Assembly (NCBI GenBank): GCA_002712335.1
Contig: PATI01000069.1
Coordinates: forward strand, 1 to 64,000
Source: Rhodospirillaceae bacterium
Lineage (GTDB): Bacteria; Pseudomonadota; Alphaproteobacteria; MPNO01; UBA2964
Direction of reading: 5' to 3'
Length of the DNA: 64,000 nt
The position numbers and the translations under genes were made by a program. Position 1 is the first letter of the stretch; each line of letters begins with the position of its first letter. Positions 52,951 through 61,767 of this stretch are shown here, piece by piece. The notes under the pieces were generated by a model. The model ran no database searches. It saw only the letters and a list, made by a program, of their open reading frames with translations, and was not told the DNA's origin.

Positions 52951-54096
52951 ATGAATTCTGAAAGTCTTATTCAAATTTACGATAGACGACTTGAGGACGG
53001 AAAAATTCGTCCAGATCCAGATCAACAGAAAATTGCTCGTATGTTACAGGGTCTCAACGATAATTTAAAGAAGGCCAGTCAGCCAGAGGCAGGGATTACC
53101 AACTTATTGAAATTCTTTCAGGGAGGTCTTCAAGACAAACGGCTAATGAAGGGTCTTTATATCTATGGCCCCCCCGGCCGGGGAAAATCCATGCTGATGG
53201 ATTTATTTTACGATAACTCGTCTGTGATCAAACGCAGGCGTGTGCATATTCATCCTTTCATGCAGGAAGTACAGACCAAACTGCATCAGTGGCGTCAGGA
53301 AGGCGGCGGCAAACAGGCTAAAGAGCCTCTACCACGTTTGGCACAGGAAATTGCAGCGGAAAGTCCATTGCTTTGTTTCGACGAGTTTCAAGTTGAAGCC
53401 GTGGTTGATGCAATGATTTTGCGGCGCCTATTTGAAACTATGTTTGAATATGGAGTAACTGTGGTGGCAACGTCAAACACTGCTCCAGATGATCTTTATA
53501 AGGGAGGATTGCAGCGCGATCGATTTCTGCCATTTATAGAATTGCTTAAGGAAAAAATGCAGGTTGTGGAATTGTGCGGCGGAACTGACTATCGCCGCGA
53601 CCGTATTAATTCTGTAGGGGTATATCATAGTCCCCTTGGAGTGGGAGCTGAGGAAGCTTTAAATGATGCTTTTTTGGGTCTTACGGATGGTGCCGAAGGT
53701 ATGCAGGAAAAACTCCTTGTTCATGGAAGGACAATTCTTGTCCCAAAGGCAGCGCGCGGAGTAGCGTATTTTCCGTTTGATGCGCTTTGTGTTCAGCCTC
53801 TCGGTGTCGCGGATTATTGGACGATTGCTTGTCGGTATCAGACCCTAATTTTATCTGAAATACCAATTTTTAAGCCAAGTGATAGAAATATTGCCAAACG
53901 TTTCAGTATTTTAATAGAAACTTTATATGAACAGAAGACGAAGTTGATTTGTTCTGCGGCGGCAGCTCCTGACAATCTCTACACGGAAGGTGATGGCGCT
54001 GAAATTTTTACTCGTATAGCCTCTAGGTTAGATGAGATGCAATCCGAAGAATATTTGTCTGCGCCACATAATCCGGCAGCCCCAAAAGTGCTTTAG
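52951..54096 (+). CDS. zapE: Cell division protein ZapE (AFG1-like ATPase)
   Basis: P-loop ATPase associated with the FtsZ ring; 381 aa. N-terminal IYDRRLEDGKIRPDPDQ, Walker A YGPPGRGKSMLMDLF (about 74-88), the HIHPFMQEVQTKLHQWR segment, Walker B LLCFDEFQVEAVVDAM, sensor VVATSNTAPDDLYKGGLQR, and a C-terminal CRYQTLILSEIPIF / RFSILIETLYEQKTKL region, all in family order. Start ATG 52951. It converges with the SDR gene ending at 54102, with a 5-nt gap. Confidence 0.95.
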   Translation: MNSESLIQIYDRRLEDGKIRPDPDQQKIARMLQGLNDNLKKASQPEAGITNLLKFFQGGLQDKRLMKGLYIYGPPGRGKSMLMDLFYDNSSVIKRRRVHIHPFMQEVQTKLHQWRQEGGGKQAKEPLPRLAQEIAAESPLLCFDEFQVEAVVDAMILRRLFETMFEYGVTVVATSNTAPDDLYKGGLQRDRFLPFIELLKEKMQVVELCGGTDYRRDRINSVGVYHSPLGVGAEEALNDAFLGLTDGAEGMQEKLLVHGRTILVPKAARGVAYFPFDALCVQPLGVADYWTIACRYQTLILSEIPIFKPSDRNIAKRFSILIETLYEQKTKLICSAAAAPDNLYTEGDGAEIFTRIASRLDEMQSEEYLSAPHNPAAPKVL

Positions 54097-54101
54097 CTTA
54101 T

Positions 54102-54971
54102 TTAATTATTTCTGGTTATTGACCATGTTTTTGTCAAAGTACCATCCCGTTCTGGGGGCAAAAATATGGCTTCTTCACGGCAGGATTCTAAAGCGTCAAT
54201 CGGAGGTAGTTTATCATTCCATTTTACCCCGATAAATCTACAACCCGTTAAAGCCCTCGCGCCGTCTGAAGCTAACCAGACTGACGGCGGCACGATGATT
54301 TCTGGTGGCAGGAATTGTTTATTATTGATTTTAGCTGCCGCTCTAACGGCTGGAAGGACAAACTCTGTCTCCACTGCACCTCCGGGGGCAATAGAGTTTA
54401 CAGTCACTCCGGTGTTCTTTAAATCTTGGGCCCAACATAGCGTCATCGCTTCAAGGGCGGCCTTCGATGGCCCATAGGGGGATTCATTAGGGCGGTACAT
54501 TGACGATCGAGATTTGCTTACATTAATAATTCGTCCATAATTCTGTTTTAACATGAACTTTACAGCTGAGTAAGCCATATTAAATGGTCCATTTATGTTT
54601 GCGTTTACAATCGCACTCCAGCCGTTTGGGTTGCCCTCGTAAAATTTGACGCGGTCATCTGCCATCATGCCCTGACCGAGACCTGCATTGTTGATCAAAA
54701 TATCTAGCCGGCCCAAATCCCTAATTGTCTGACGTACGACCTCCTGACAAGCACCTAAGTCGGTGACATCTGATTGAATGGCCAGCACCGATAACTGGTT
54801 GTTTATATTTTGGAGTTCTTCAGCCACTTTTTGAATCTGGTCTATATTTTTAGCTGCTGTAATTACAATACCTCGCGCTCCCGCTTCGGCATATCCTATA
54901 GCCATAGCGCGACCAAGACCTCGACCACCACCGGTAATTATTGCAATTTTTCCTTCCAGTGGATTTTTCAT
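54102..54971 (-). CDS. SDR-family oxidoreductase
   Basis: 289-aa short-chain dehydrogenase with normal cofactor motif TGGGRGLGRAMA (near residue 12), NNAGLGQG, a Ser in NVSKSRSSMY and Y-x-x-x-K in SPYGPSKAALE. It is related in sequence layout to the SDR at 19024-19887, including the FYEGNPNGW stretch and the APGGAVE loop. The start ATG 54971 (MKNPLEGKIA) follows AGGAAAG; the longer frame to 54998 is not supported. Substrate unknown. Confidence 0.88.
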   Translation of the reverse strand: MKNPLEGKIAIITGGGRGLGRAMAIGYAEAGARGIVITAAKNIDQIQKVAEELQNINNQLSVLAIQSDVTDLGACQEVVRQTIRDLGRLDILINNAGLGQGMMADDRVKFYEGNPNGWSAIVNANINGPFNMAYSAVKFMLKQNYGRIINVSKSRSSMYRPNESPYGPSKAALEAMTLCWAQDLKNTGVTVNSIAPGGAVETEFVLPAVRAAAKINNKQFLPPEIIVPPSVWLASDGARALTGCRFIGVKWNDKLPPIDALESCREEAIFLPPERDGTLTKTWSITRNN

Positions 54972-55069
54972 ATGACTTTCCTCAACAATGATATGCACTT
55001 AAGTTAGAATAGCCATATAATCTGAACATATAAATGTACTTGTTGGGTATTTGAAAGGTTCGTGTAGAT

Positions 55070-55639
55070 ATGTCTCTGGATTTCGAAGAGTGTCCTTTTT
55101 GGGATTTTTCAATTGATTTGTACGGTCGAAAAGGTGTTTCAGCAGCCTGTATTGCTCTTCAGGACAGGCATAAACTGGACGTCAATATCATTCTGTTGAG
55201 TATGTGGATGGGTCATAGTGGCAGGGCTGTGATAAATCATGATACCCTAATTAACGCGCTTGATGTATCAACTCGCTGGAATAAAGAGATCATTTGTGGC
55301 ATTCGGGCAGTAAGGCTATCTCTAAAAGATAATTTCGCTCCTATACCTATAGGAGATAGTGAACAGTTGCGTAAAAAATTGTTGGCCTTAGAAATAGATG
55401 GCGAGCATCTGGAACAATTAGCTATAGCGTCCACAATAACCTCAGAACCAAATTCTCAGCTCGACCAGACCTTACGCCTAGCGATTTGCACAGCTAATTT
55501 GGGTCTTTATTTTACGCACTTGGACGCCAAATTAATCGAGGAAGACTATTCGAACGTAAGAGACATTATATCGGCAACATTCGACGGAATTAATGAAGAA
55601 AATGTTAATTTGGCAATGCAGTCATTTGCTGCTATTTAG
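55070..55639 (+). CDS. TIGR02444/DUF2390-family protein
   Basis: 189-aa uncharacterised protein matching the TIGR02444-type pattern: FWDFSIDLYGRKGVSAACIALQD near the N-terminus, then DVNIILLSMWMGHSG. Mostly helical and cytosolic by composition; no membrane segment or catalytic motif is seen. The family's function is unknown to me. ATG 55070 is used; it is divergent from the SDR gene and followed 78 nt later by the ribA fusion gene on the same strand. Confidence 0.78.
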   Translation: MSLDFEECPFWDFSIDLYGRKGVSAACIALQDRHKLDVNIILLSMWMGHSGRAVINHDTLINALDVSTRWNKEIICGIRAVRLSLKDNFAPIPIGDSEQLRKKLLALEIDGEHLEQLAIASTITSEPNSQLDQTLRLAICTANLGLYFTHLDAKLIEEDYSNVRDIISATFDGINEENVNLAMQSFAAI

Positions 55640-55717
55640 CTAACAATGGCATTATGGTAACAATACCGCATATAAAAATTTAACTGAGTTGGGACTATAG
55701 GGTATCAGTAGAGTTAG

Positions 55718-57073
55718 ATGGCAAGCTTAAAAGGTAGAATCCAGTCTCGTTTAGAAAAACTGGGTAAATCAGCCCGCAGGGCATCAATAGATGGGGGATT
55801 GAACCCTGATGCAATACGGAATGTTCTAAGAGATAAATCGTTGAGTCCGAGGTGGAATACTTTGGAGGGTATTGCACGGGGCCTCGATTGGAAGGTGGAA
55901 GCATTACTTGGGCTACCGTCAAGCCGCACTACCAAAGAAGATGGTAAATCAGATTATGGCCTAGCTCCCATTGTTGGGCACCACAGCTCAATGGTTGCTG
56001 TAGACCGAGCTTCTCATGAGTTTAGAAGAGGACGGCCAATAAATATTCGAGATTCTTCCGGGACCTCTTTGCTTGCCGTCCCATCCGAAATGGCAACTGA
56101 CAAGGCTATCAATTGGCTGATAGAAATGGGGGTCAGTGATCCTGCTGTGGCTATCACGCATCATCGTGCACGAACATTAAAAGTGCGTTTATACACCGAT
56201 CAAATTGTATTGATCCCCTTTAAATTTTGGCGCAGTGCGGAAATTGCAAAAACCATCGCTGATCCGAGAGCTGACTTATCTAACCCCCTCAGAGGACCTT
56301 ATGAGGCCATAAGGTCTGCTACAAGCGAGGCAAGTATTGCAGCTGTTCAACTTGCTAAAATAGCCCGCCTGTTGCCGTCGGCCATTTTAGTTGAGTGCAG
56401 TCAAGAGGTTGAACAATCTTTTAAAGACGAGGGCGGATATACAATTCTGAACTCGGAAATAATGTCCTATGAAATGGACACATCTGCAGCACTAAGACAA
56501 ATAAATGCTGCCCGCGTTCCGCTGGAGAATGCAGAAAATACAAGAATCCTATCCTTTCGATCACCAGATGGGGGAAGAGAGCATCTCGCAATTGTCATAG
56601 GGGATCCGCCGATTGGATTACCCGTTTTGGCTCGAATACATTCAGAGTGTTTTACGGGAGATCTTATAGGGTCATTGAAATGTGACTGTGGGCAGCAACT
56701 GCGCGGAGCAGTATCCCAAATTTCACAGGAAGGTGCAGGGATACTACTTTATTTACGGCAAGAGGGTCGGGGAATTGGCCTAACCAACAAGTTAAGGGCG
56801 TATGCGCTGCAAGACCAAGGCTTTGATACTGTAGAAGCCAATGAACGGTTAGGATTTGAATCAGACGAACGAATTTTCTTGCCTGCAGCCAGAATTCTGA
56901 AACAGTTGGGCTATGAAACGGTCCGCCTGATGACGAATAATCCAGATAAGGTGGAAGGCCTAAAGTCATCTGGAATAGACGTCGTTGAGCGCGTACCGCA
57001 TGCATTCCCTTCAAATGACCATAACGAATTTTATCTATCGGTTAAAAAGGAAAAAAGTGGTCATTTATTATGA
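55718..57073 (+). CDS. ribA: GTP cyclohydrolase II RibA with N-terminal XRE-type HTH domain
   Basis: First committed enzyme of riboflavin synthesis. Residues about 1-66 form an XRE/lambda-repressor-like HTH of the S24-repressor sort (KSARRASIDGGLNPDAIRNV then LEGIARGLDWKVEALLG). From M92 (MVAVDRASHEFRRGRPINI) the alphaproteobacterial RibA begins: a degenerate N-domain (about 92-260) and the cyclohydrolase domain with zinc ligands C311, C322, C324 (HSECF, KCDCG), RQEGRGIGLTNKL and MTNNPDKVEGL. No stop or frameshift separates HTH and enzyme. An internal start at ATG 55991 (M92) would give a normal RibA but shows no clear ribosome site. The 3' end overlaps the opposing lipoprotein gene by 13 bp. 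Confidence 0.9.
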   Translation: MASLKGRIQSRLEKLGKSARRASIDGGLNPDAIRNVLRDKSLSPRWNTLEGIARGLDWKVEALLGLPSSRTTKEDGKSDYGLAPIVGHHSSMVAVDRASHEFRRGRPINIRDSSGTSLLAVPSEMATDKAINWLIEMGVSDPAVAITHHRARTLKVRLYTDQIVLIPFKFWRSAEIAKTIADPRADLSNPLRGPYEAIRSATSEASIAAVQLAKIARLLPSAILVECSQEVEQSFKDEGGYTILNSEIMSYEMDTSAALRQINAARVPLENAENTRILSFRSPDGGREHLAIVIGDPPIGLPVLARIHSECFTGDLIGSLKCDCGQQLRGAVSQISQEGAGILLYLRQEGRGIGLTNKLRAYALQDQGFDTVEANERLGFESDERIFLPAARILKQLGYETVRLMTNNPDKVEGLKSSGIDVVERVPHAFPSNDHNEFYLSVKKEKSGHLL

Positions 57074-58116
57074 TGTTGCGAGCATTTTTTTATACATGGT
57101 GAGGCTTCCAGAAGCGATTTTATTAATGCTCCTTGAAGCTTATCGCTTTCGGCATCATAAACATCATGGTTGATTTGCTCTCGGACTAACCATTGTTGCT
57201 CTATATGTAAAAATCGGTTGGTTGTCGTGAAAGTACCCTTATGACAAATGTCGGGGCTCAAGTTTAAGTGTCGGCCTTGGATATTGGTGTGACCACATAC
57301 CCGGCGATATTTGTATCTATTATCCTGCAAGTCCTGACAACTTGTAGCTAGCTTTGATGACTTCAAGGATTTTCTAAGACTATCTCGAACTCTATTTACA
57401 ACACTGGCAGCATTGTTTTTTTGGCCCATTGAGCCATCAGAAAGTACAAACAATGTCTTGGTCTCCCTGCCAGAAAACCCGTGCAACTGAATAAAAAGGG
57501 CTTTAGGCCATAATTTTGCGAATAAAACGTGACTGGAGTGGAACATGTTGGGCAGATAATGAGACGGGTCTGAAATCGGGTAACTCTCTCTTATGCCGCC
57601 ACAAACACTAGTTCTTCCATCACAGTGAGATTTCGACATAGCGGCACAGCGATTGTTGCCCGAGATAATTGCGGCTCTTCCCCTTAAGGCTTTTAAAAGA
57701 AGAACGGATTGGATTCCTGTAAGTCTATCTTTTATAGGGTGGGGTGCTTCTAAAACTAAGTTTCTTTCAGGGTTTCTCGCAATAATTATGTATGGCCCCT
57801 TTCCGGTGCGTATGGGACTTAAGTACCAAAAGCCCTTTTGATCCTCGGTAATTAATTCAGCAGTGTATTGTTCTGACTTTAATTTAAAAAAATTCGGATT
57901 AAGTGGTTGCTTAAGGATTGTGTTAATTAATTGCTTTAGATCTGAGAAGTCTGACTTTTTATAGGGGATAGTTTCGATAGAATGCTGTGGTAGATATTCA
58001 GCGTGTTTTATTTTATCCCTCAAGGACGTGTTACTACATCCTGTTACAATAAAGACAACAACAGAGGCGATTATTATAAAATGATTTTTGAAATGGAAAA
58101 TGGTTGATTTAAACAA
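57061..58116 (-). CDS. Putative lipoprotein of unknown function
   Basis: 351-aa protein with an N-terminal hydrophobic stretch ending in a lipobox (IIASVVVFIVTGCSN; Cys about residue 27), so it is probably a lipoprotein. The mature part contains VLEAPHPIKDRLTGIQS, IISGNNRC, FIQLHGFSG, VCGHTNIQGRHLN and FLHIEQQWLVRE; the spaced His/Glu residues recall N-formylglutamate-amidohydrolase- or carboxypeptidase-like zinc hydrolases, but I cannot assign a family. It has many Cys (about ten), unusual for this window. Downstream of the aldolase homologue by 9 nt, so probably its operon mate. Converges with and overlaps ribA. Confidence 0.7.
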   Translation of the reverse strand: MFKSTIFHFKNHFIIIASVVVFIVTGCSNTSLRDKIKHAEYLPQHSIETIPYKKSDFSDLKQLINTILKQPLNPNFFKLKSEQYTAELITEDQKGFWYLSPIRTGKGPYIIIARNPERNLVLEAPHPIKDRLTGIQSVLLLKALRGRAAIISGNNRCAAMSKSHCDGRTSVCGGIRESYPISDPSHYLPNMFHSSHVLFAKLWPKALFIQLHGFSGRETKTLFVLSDGSMGQKNNAASVVNRVRDSLRKSLKSSKLATSCQDLQDNRYKYRRVCGHTNIQGRHLNLSPDICHKGTFTTTNRFLHIEQQWLVREQINHDVYDAESDKLQGALIKSLLEASPCIKKCSQHHNK

Positions 58117-58125
58117 TATCTCAGT

Positions 58126-58836
58126 TTACTGAGGCGAAATTTCGGGGTCCCCCGCAGTCATATAATCCCAAAGACGTTCATATATTCTGCCGGTTCCGGT
58201 TGCCCTTACCTTGCTTTCCGCTTCTGTAAAACAAACTGACTCGTTTTCCGCCTTAGAGGCCATAACCGCCAATTCGGTACCTGCGGATTCTTCTAAATAA
58301 AATGCCATAACAATGCTTTCTTCGACCGTGGGTGCCACGCATACAGCACCATTCCCTCTCATGACTATGGCTCTGTTATTTCCTAAAGATTTTGCAAAAT
58401 CAGAAGCCTGTTCGTCCGATCGCAAGAGTAGAGGGTCATCCCAGAGAGGTGGACTTGGATAAAAATAAGAGCCGAAGCCCAAGCGGGCTTTCGGTGTCTT
58501 TCTGAAAGTTGAGAGGGTCATGACATTTCGAGGAAACACACGGCAAATGCCGTTCACATCTTTCCTAGCTGCGTATATTTGTTGATGACATCTTACTTCT
58601 CCAAGAACCCCGCTGGGTAATTCTCCATTTATGGGTACTACAGACCCATCCTCTCCTGGTTTTATTAAGCCCATCGGCTTAGGTGCGCATACAAGAAATT
58701 TTCTATCATCAAGCCGTGCACTGACATGTCCGTATGCATGAACAAGGTTATGTCGCGCTAACGCCCTTGCTGCTAACCTAACCCTCTTTTGGGTATTTTC
58801 TATCGGTTCCTCAAGTGATCCAAAATCGTTTCCCAT
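58126..58836 (-). CDS. Class II aldolase/adducin homologue lacking metal ligands
   Basis: 236-aa member of the class II aldolase superfamily by fold pattern (ALARHNLVHAYGHVSARLDD near the N-terminus; IYAARKDVNGICRV; MAFYLEESAGTELAVMASK). The zinc-binding residues are missing: the H-x-H position reads R-V-F (GICRVFPRNV) and the N-H-G/R-G-H-G position reads MRGNGAVCV. The frame is intact over the full length, so this is a diverged protein, not a decayed one. It is 7 nt downstream of the extradiol-type dioxygenase and 9 nt upstream of the lipoprotein gene. It may bind a ligand or partner without aldol catalysis. Confidence 0.78.
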   Translation of the reverse strand: MGNDFGSLEEPIENTQKRVRLAARALARHNLVHAYGHVSARLDDRKFLVCAPKPMGLIKPGEDGSVVPINGELPSGVLGEVRCHQQIYAARKDVNGICRVFPRNVMTLSTFRKTPKARLGFGSYFYPSPPLWDDPLLLRSDEQASDFAKSLGNNRAIVMRGNGAVCVAPTVEESIVMAFYLEESAGTELAVMASKAENESVCFTEAESKVRATGTGRIYERLWDYMTAGDPEISPQ

Positions 58837-58843
58837 AACAATT

Positions 58844-59698
58844 TTACTTTCTGAATTCAGGAATGTCTGGTTTTGATCCCCAAGCGCAGAACGCTTCAGA
58901 AGTAAACGGAAACTGGCGAGGCTTATAATTGGGGTCTTCTATAATTTTTACACCATGGGAATATTCATAGACCATTCCGTCGGGACCCTCGTAATATAAA
59001 AACATGGCCCCAGAGGTTACGTGACGACCTGGGCCAAAAACAATATGAACCTGCTTCTCAGATAAGAAATAGTATGACCGCATTATGTCGTCGATACTTT
59101 GGACCTGAAAGTTTACGTGTTGTATCCCTGGGGTATTCGCGGGGAAAAGGGCAATTCGGTGGTGAACAGAGTCGAATGACAATAGACCGGCGTCTCCTAT
59201 CCAGTCATTTGGACGCAAATTGAAATTTGTTGTCCAAAACTTCTCATCCCTCGGAGCGTCACTCGTCTTTAGTCCCACATGGCTAAATTCGGTAATTCCC
59301 GCGTCCCTTGTAGGAAAATATCGTCTCGCAGATTTTTGCGGTCTTGTTACGACTTCGAATTTGTTACCCGTAGGGTCGGAGAATTTAAAAAAATTAACTA
59401 CCCTGCGATCACGGAGCTCTTGATCCGTTCCCCATTTTACCGCGACTCCTGCACTCTTGAGATCCTCAAATCCAGCCTCGAGTTTATCTTTGTCGGCTAC
59501 TTCAAAAGCTACCACGTGTTCGTTTATACCACCTTTCACATAGCAGATGTCATGATCACGTTCATCGCCACGAACATAAATTCGGTTATCTTCTCGACGG
59601 ACCTCCTGAAGCCCTATTGTTTCGGTAGCAAATGAAACAGCTTCTTGAAGGTCAGCAGCGCCTAAACGGATATATGCGAGGTCAATTATTTCAATCAT
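58844..59698 (-). CDS. Two-domain VOC extradiol dioxygenase-like protein
   Basis: 284 aa with two vicinal-oxygen-chelate domains, as in catechol 2,3-dioxygenase-type extradiol enzymes. The C-terminal domain has the H-H-E iron triad: His in EFSHVGLKT, His in GIQHVNFQVQ, and Glu in MVYEYSHG. The N-terminal half (IDLAYIRLGAADLQEAVSFA...DPTGNKFEVVTRP) is the degenerate domain. It would cleave a catecholic ring. Start ATG 59698. First gene of a three-gene reverse unit with the metal-less aldolase homologue and the lipoprotein. Confidence 0.83.
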   Translation of the reverse strand: MIEIIDLAYIRLGAADLQEAVSFATETIGLQEVRREDNRIYVRGDERDHDICYVKGGINEHVVAFEVADKDKLEAGFEDLKSAGVAVKWGTDQELRDRRVVNFFKFSDPTGNKFEVVTRPQKSARRYFPTRDAGITEFSHVGLKTSDAPRDEKFWTTNFNLRPNDWIGDAGLLSFDSVHHRIALFPANTPGIQHVNFQVQSIDDIMRSYYFLSEKQVHIVFGPGRHVTSGAMFLYYEGPDGMVYEYSHGVKIIEDPNYKPRQFPFTSEAFCAWGSKPDIPEFRK

Positions 59699-59899
59699 AC
59701 ATCTATGATAGGTTACAAACGTCGCTATGCAAGTGTTACATTAATTGAATTATAGTTTTCAAACTTCAACTCGACTTATTAAAAGCAAGGTGTTTCTGTT
59801 GGTAATACAAATTACGATATCTTTATTCTTCAATATTCAGGATTGGTTTTATTATAATCAGCGACTGGAAAAACTCTTCAGCCCATTGGTCACAAATAA

Positions 59900-60940
59900 A
59901 TGAATATATTTTTATACCACATAGTTTTTGTGATTGTGCTGATATTAGTCTCAGCATTTTCTACTCGTTTAATGCTTAAGGTTGGCATATTGGCGCAGCC
60001 AAACCATCGGTCCTCTCATGATAAGCCGACACCGAGTGGCGGTGGAGTTGGTTTTGTTGCGGTTATTATAATATCTATAATTCTATTTCTTTTCATTATC
60101 GATGGTGGATTCCATGATACCCAAATCTTCTGGTTGCTAGGCGGGTCATTGGTTGTTGCAATTGCTGGATTTGCTGATGACCTAGGCAGATTGCCGAATT
60201 TTAAAATAAAACTTCTGTTACAGTTATGTGCAGTTCTGATGTTGTTTTTTGGGGATTTGGTTGTCAATCACATTACAATACCTGCTGTCGGAACTATCAG
60301 TCTAGGGTGGTGGGGGTATGTGGTTACATTAATTTGGGTTATTGGCCTGACCAATGTATTTAATTTTATGGATGGCCTGGATGGAATAGCTGCGGGCACA
60401 GCTATTATCACGGCCTTTTTTTTCGCGGTTATAGCATTATTGGAAAACAATTTTCTGGTTTTTGTCTTTAGCTATATCATCATGGCTTCTGTGTTTGGTT
60501 TTCTGCCCTTTAATTTTCCGAAAGCCCATCTTTTTATGGGCGATGTTGGCAGTCAATTTCTTGGTTTCCTGTTTGCGGCACTTTCGGTATTTACTATTAC
60601 TGCAATAGAGGTCCAGCTTCCCGTTTGGCTAATGCCAACACTATTTCTCCACTTTATCTTTGATGCAGCTTTTACCGTAATCAGACGTTTACTTTCTAAA
60701 CAAAATATTACTGAGGCTCACCGATCCCATTTGTATCAACTACTTAATCGTTTGGGGTGGTCTCATTCTTCGGTCAGTATTTTGTATGTATTTTTAGGCG
60801 TTTTACAAGGGTTAACAGTGATCTTCATGCAGGATGCATCGCCCATGATCAAAACGATATTGCTATTGGCATTTATAAGTTTTTACACAATTTGTGGGAT
60901 TTTAATATTTAGGGCTGCGAGAGTTAAAAACTTAATTTAG
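59900..60940 (+). CDS. WecA/MraY-type polyprenyl-phosphate sugar-1-phosphate transferase
   Basis: Polytopic membrane transferase (346 aa, about ten hydrophobic segments) that loads a sugar-1-phosphate, typically GlcNAc-1-P, onto undecaprenyl phosphate for surface polysaccharide synthesis. Conserved acidic motifs are in order: GFADDLGRLP, FNFMDGLDGIAAG, LFMGDVGSQFLGF, and the cytosolic HRSHLYQLLNRLG loop. Short N-terminus with RSSHDKPTPSGGG. More like WecA/TagO than MraY by length and the HRSHLYQ form. Start ATG 59900. No other polysaccharide genes are adjacent. Confidence 0.9.
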   Translation: MNIFLYHIVFVIVLILVSAFSTRLMLKVGILAQPNHRSSHDKPTPSGGGVGFVAVIIISIILFLFIIDGGFHDTQIFWLLGGSLVVAIAGFADDLGRLPNFKIKLLLQLCAVLMLFFGDLVVNHITIPAVGTISLGWWGYVVTLIWVIGLTNVFNFMDGLDGIAAGTAIITAFFFAVIALLENNFLVFVFSYIIMASVFGFLPFNFPKAHLFMGDVGSQFLGFLFAALSVFTITAIEVQLPVWLMPTLFLHFIFDAAFTVIRRLLSKQNITEAHRSHLYQLLNRLGWSHSSVSILYVFLGVLQGLTVIFMQDASPMIKTILLLAFISFYTICGILIFRAARVKNLI

Positions 60941-61016
60941 GTGTAAAAGTGCTATCGACCTTTTTGTCTTTAGCGCTATATAGTGCCTGATTGAACCAAC
61001 ACTGCAGGGGTTAGAT

Positions 61017-61718
61017 ATGTCTGGAGATTTTGAAGATCATTGTTGGCGTGATTTCATCGATGAGGAAACGCTGGAAATTTATAGTCATTACAATCGCGAG
61101 GTATTTGTCGGAAAAAATCCCGCAGTTCTTATGGTTGATGTCTATAAGGCTAGCTATGAGGGCGGCCAGCAAAGGGTGTTGGACGTCATCAAGGAGCATC
61201 CTAGCTCTTGCGGGGAGCGCGCGTGGGCAATGGTTGAACCGGCGAAACAGTTACTTGGCGCGGCGCGGGCAGCAGGGATACCTGTTACGTATTGTACGGG
61301 CGATACCCGAAGTCTCTCAGGGCAGGGACGTGCTACCAATAGACAAGTTTTAAAGGAACACGAAGATTCATATAAGATCTTGGAGGAATTAGCCCCGGAA
61401 GAGGGCGAACTGGTTGTTCATAAACAAAGGGCGAGCGCGTTTTATGGTACCCCCTTGTTGTCTCATTTGACGCAAATGGGAATTCAAAGTTTGATTATGG
61501 GAGGAGGTACCACCAGCGGTTGCCTTCGTGCGGCAGTTCAGGATGCGAAGGCAAATGGATTTCATGTGACGCTCGTGGAGGAATGTTGTTATGACCGTAC
61601 GCCAATAAATCACATGGTTAATTTATTTGATATGCATCATAAATATGCGGATGTTATGCATCTAAATGAGGTTTTGGATTATATAAATAATATTGGAGCA
61701 ATAAGGAAGGCCAGCTAA
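61017..61718 (+). CDS. Isochorismatase-family cysteine hydrolase
   Basis: Cysteine hydrolase (233 aa). Catalytic triad positions: Asp in VLMVDVYKAS, Lys in VVHKQRASAFYGT, and nucleophile Cys in GGGTTSGCLRAAVQDA. GTTTSGC-type members include N-carbamoylsarcosine and maleamate amidohydrolases, fitting a catabolic role in amide or ring-cleavage products. Start ATG 61017 with AGGGGTTAG upstream. Convergent with the class II aldolase gene. Confidence 0.87.
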   Translation: MSGDFEDHCWRDFIDEETLEIYSHYNREVFVGKNPAVLMVDVYKASYEGGQQRVLDVIKEHPSSCGERAWAMVEPAKQLLGAARAAGIPVTYCTGDTRSLSGQGRATNRQVLKEHEDSYKILEELAPEEGELVVHKQRASAFYGTPLLSHLTQMGIQSLIMGGGTTSGCLRAAVQDAKANGFHVTLVEECCYDRTPINHMVNLFDMHHKYADVMHLNEVLDYINNIGAIRKAS

Positions 61719-61767
61719 GACTTGAGAAGATAGTTAGCTGTTCTTCGGGCGGCAAAAAATACGAAGA

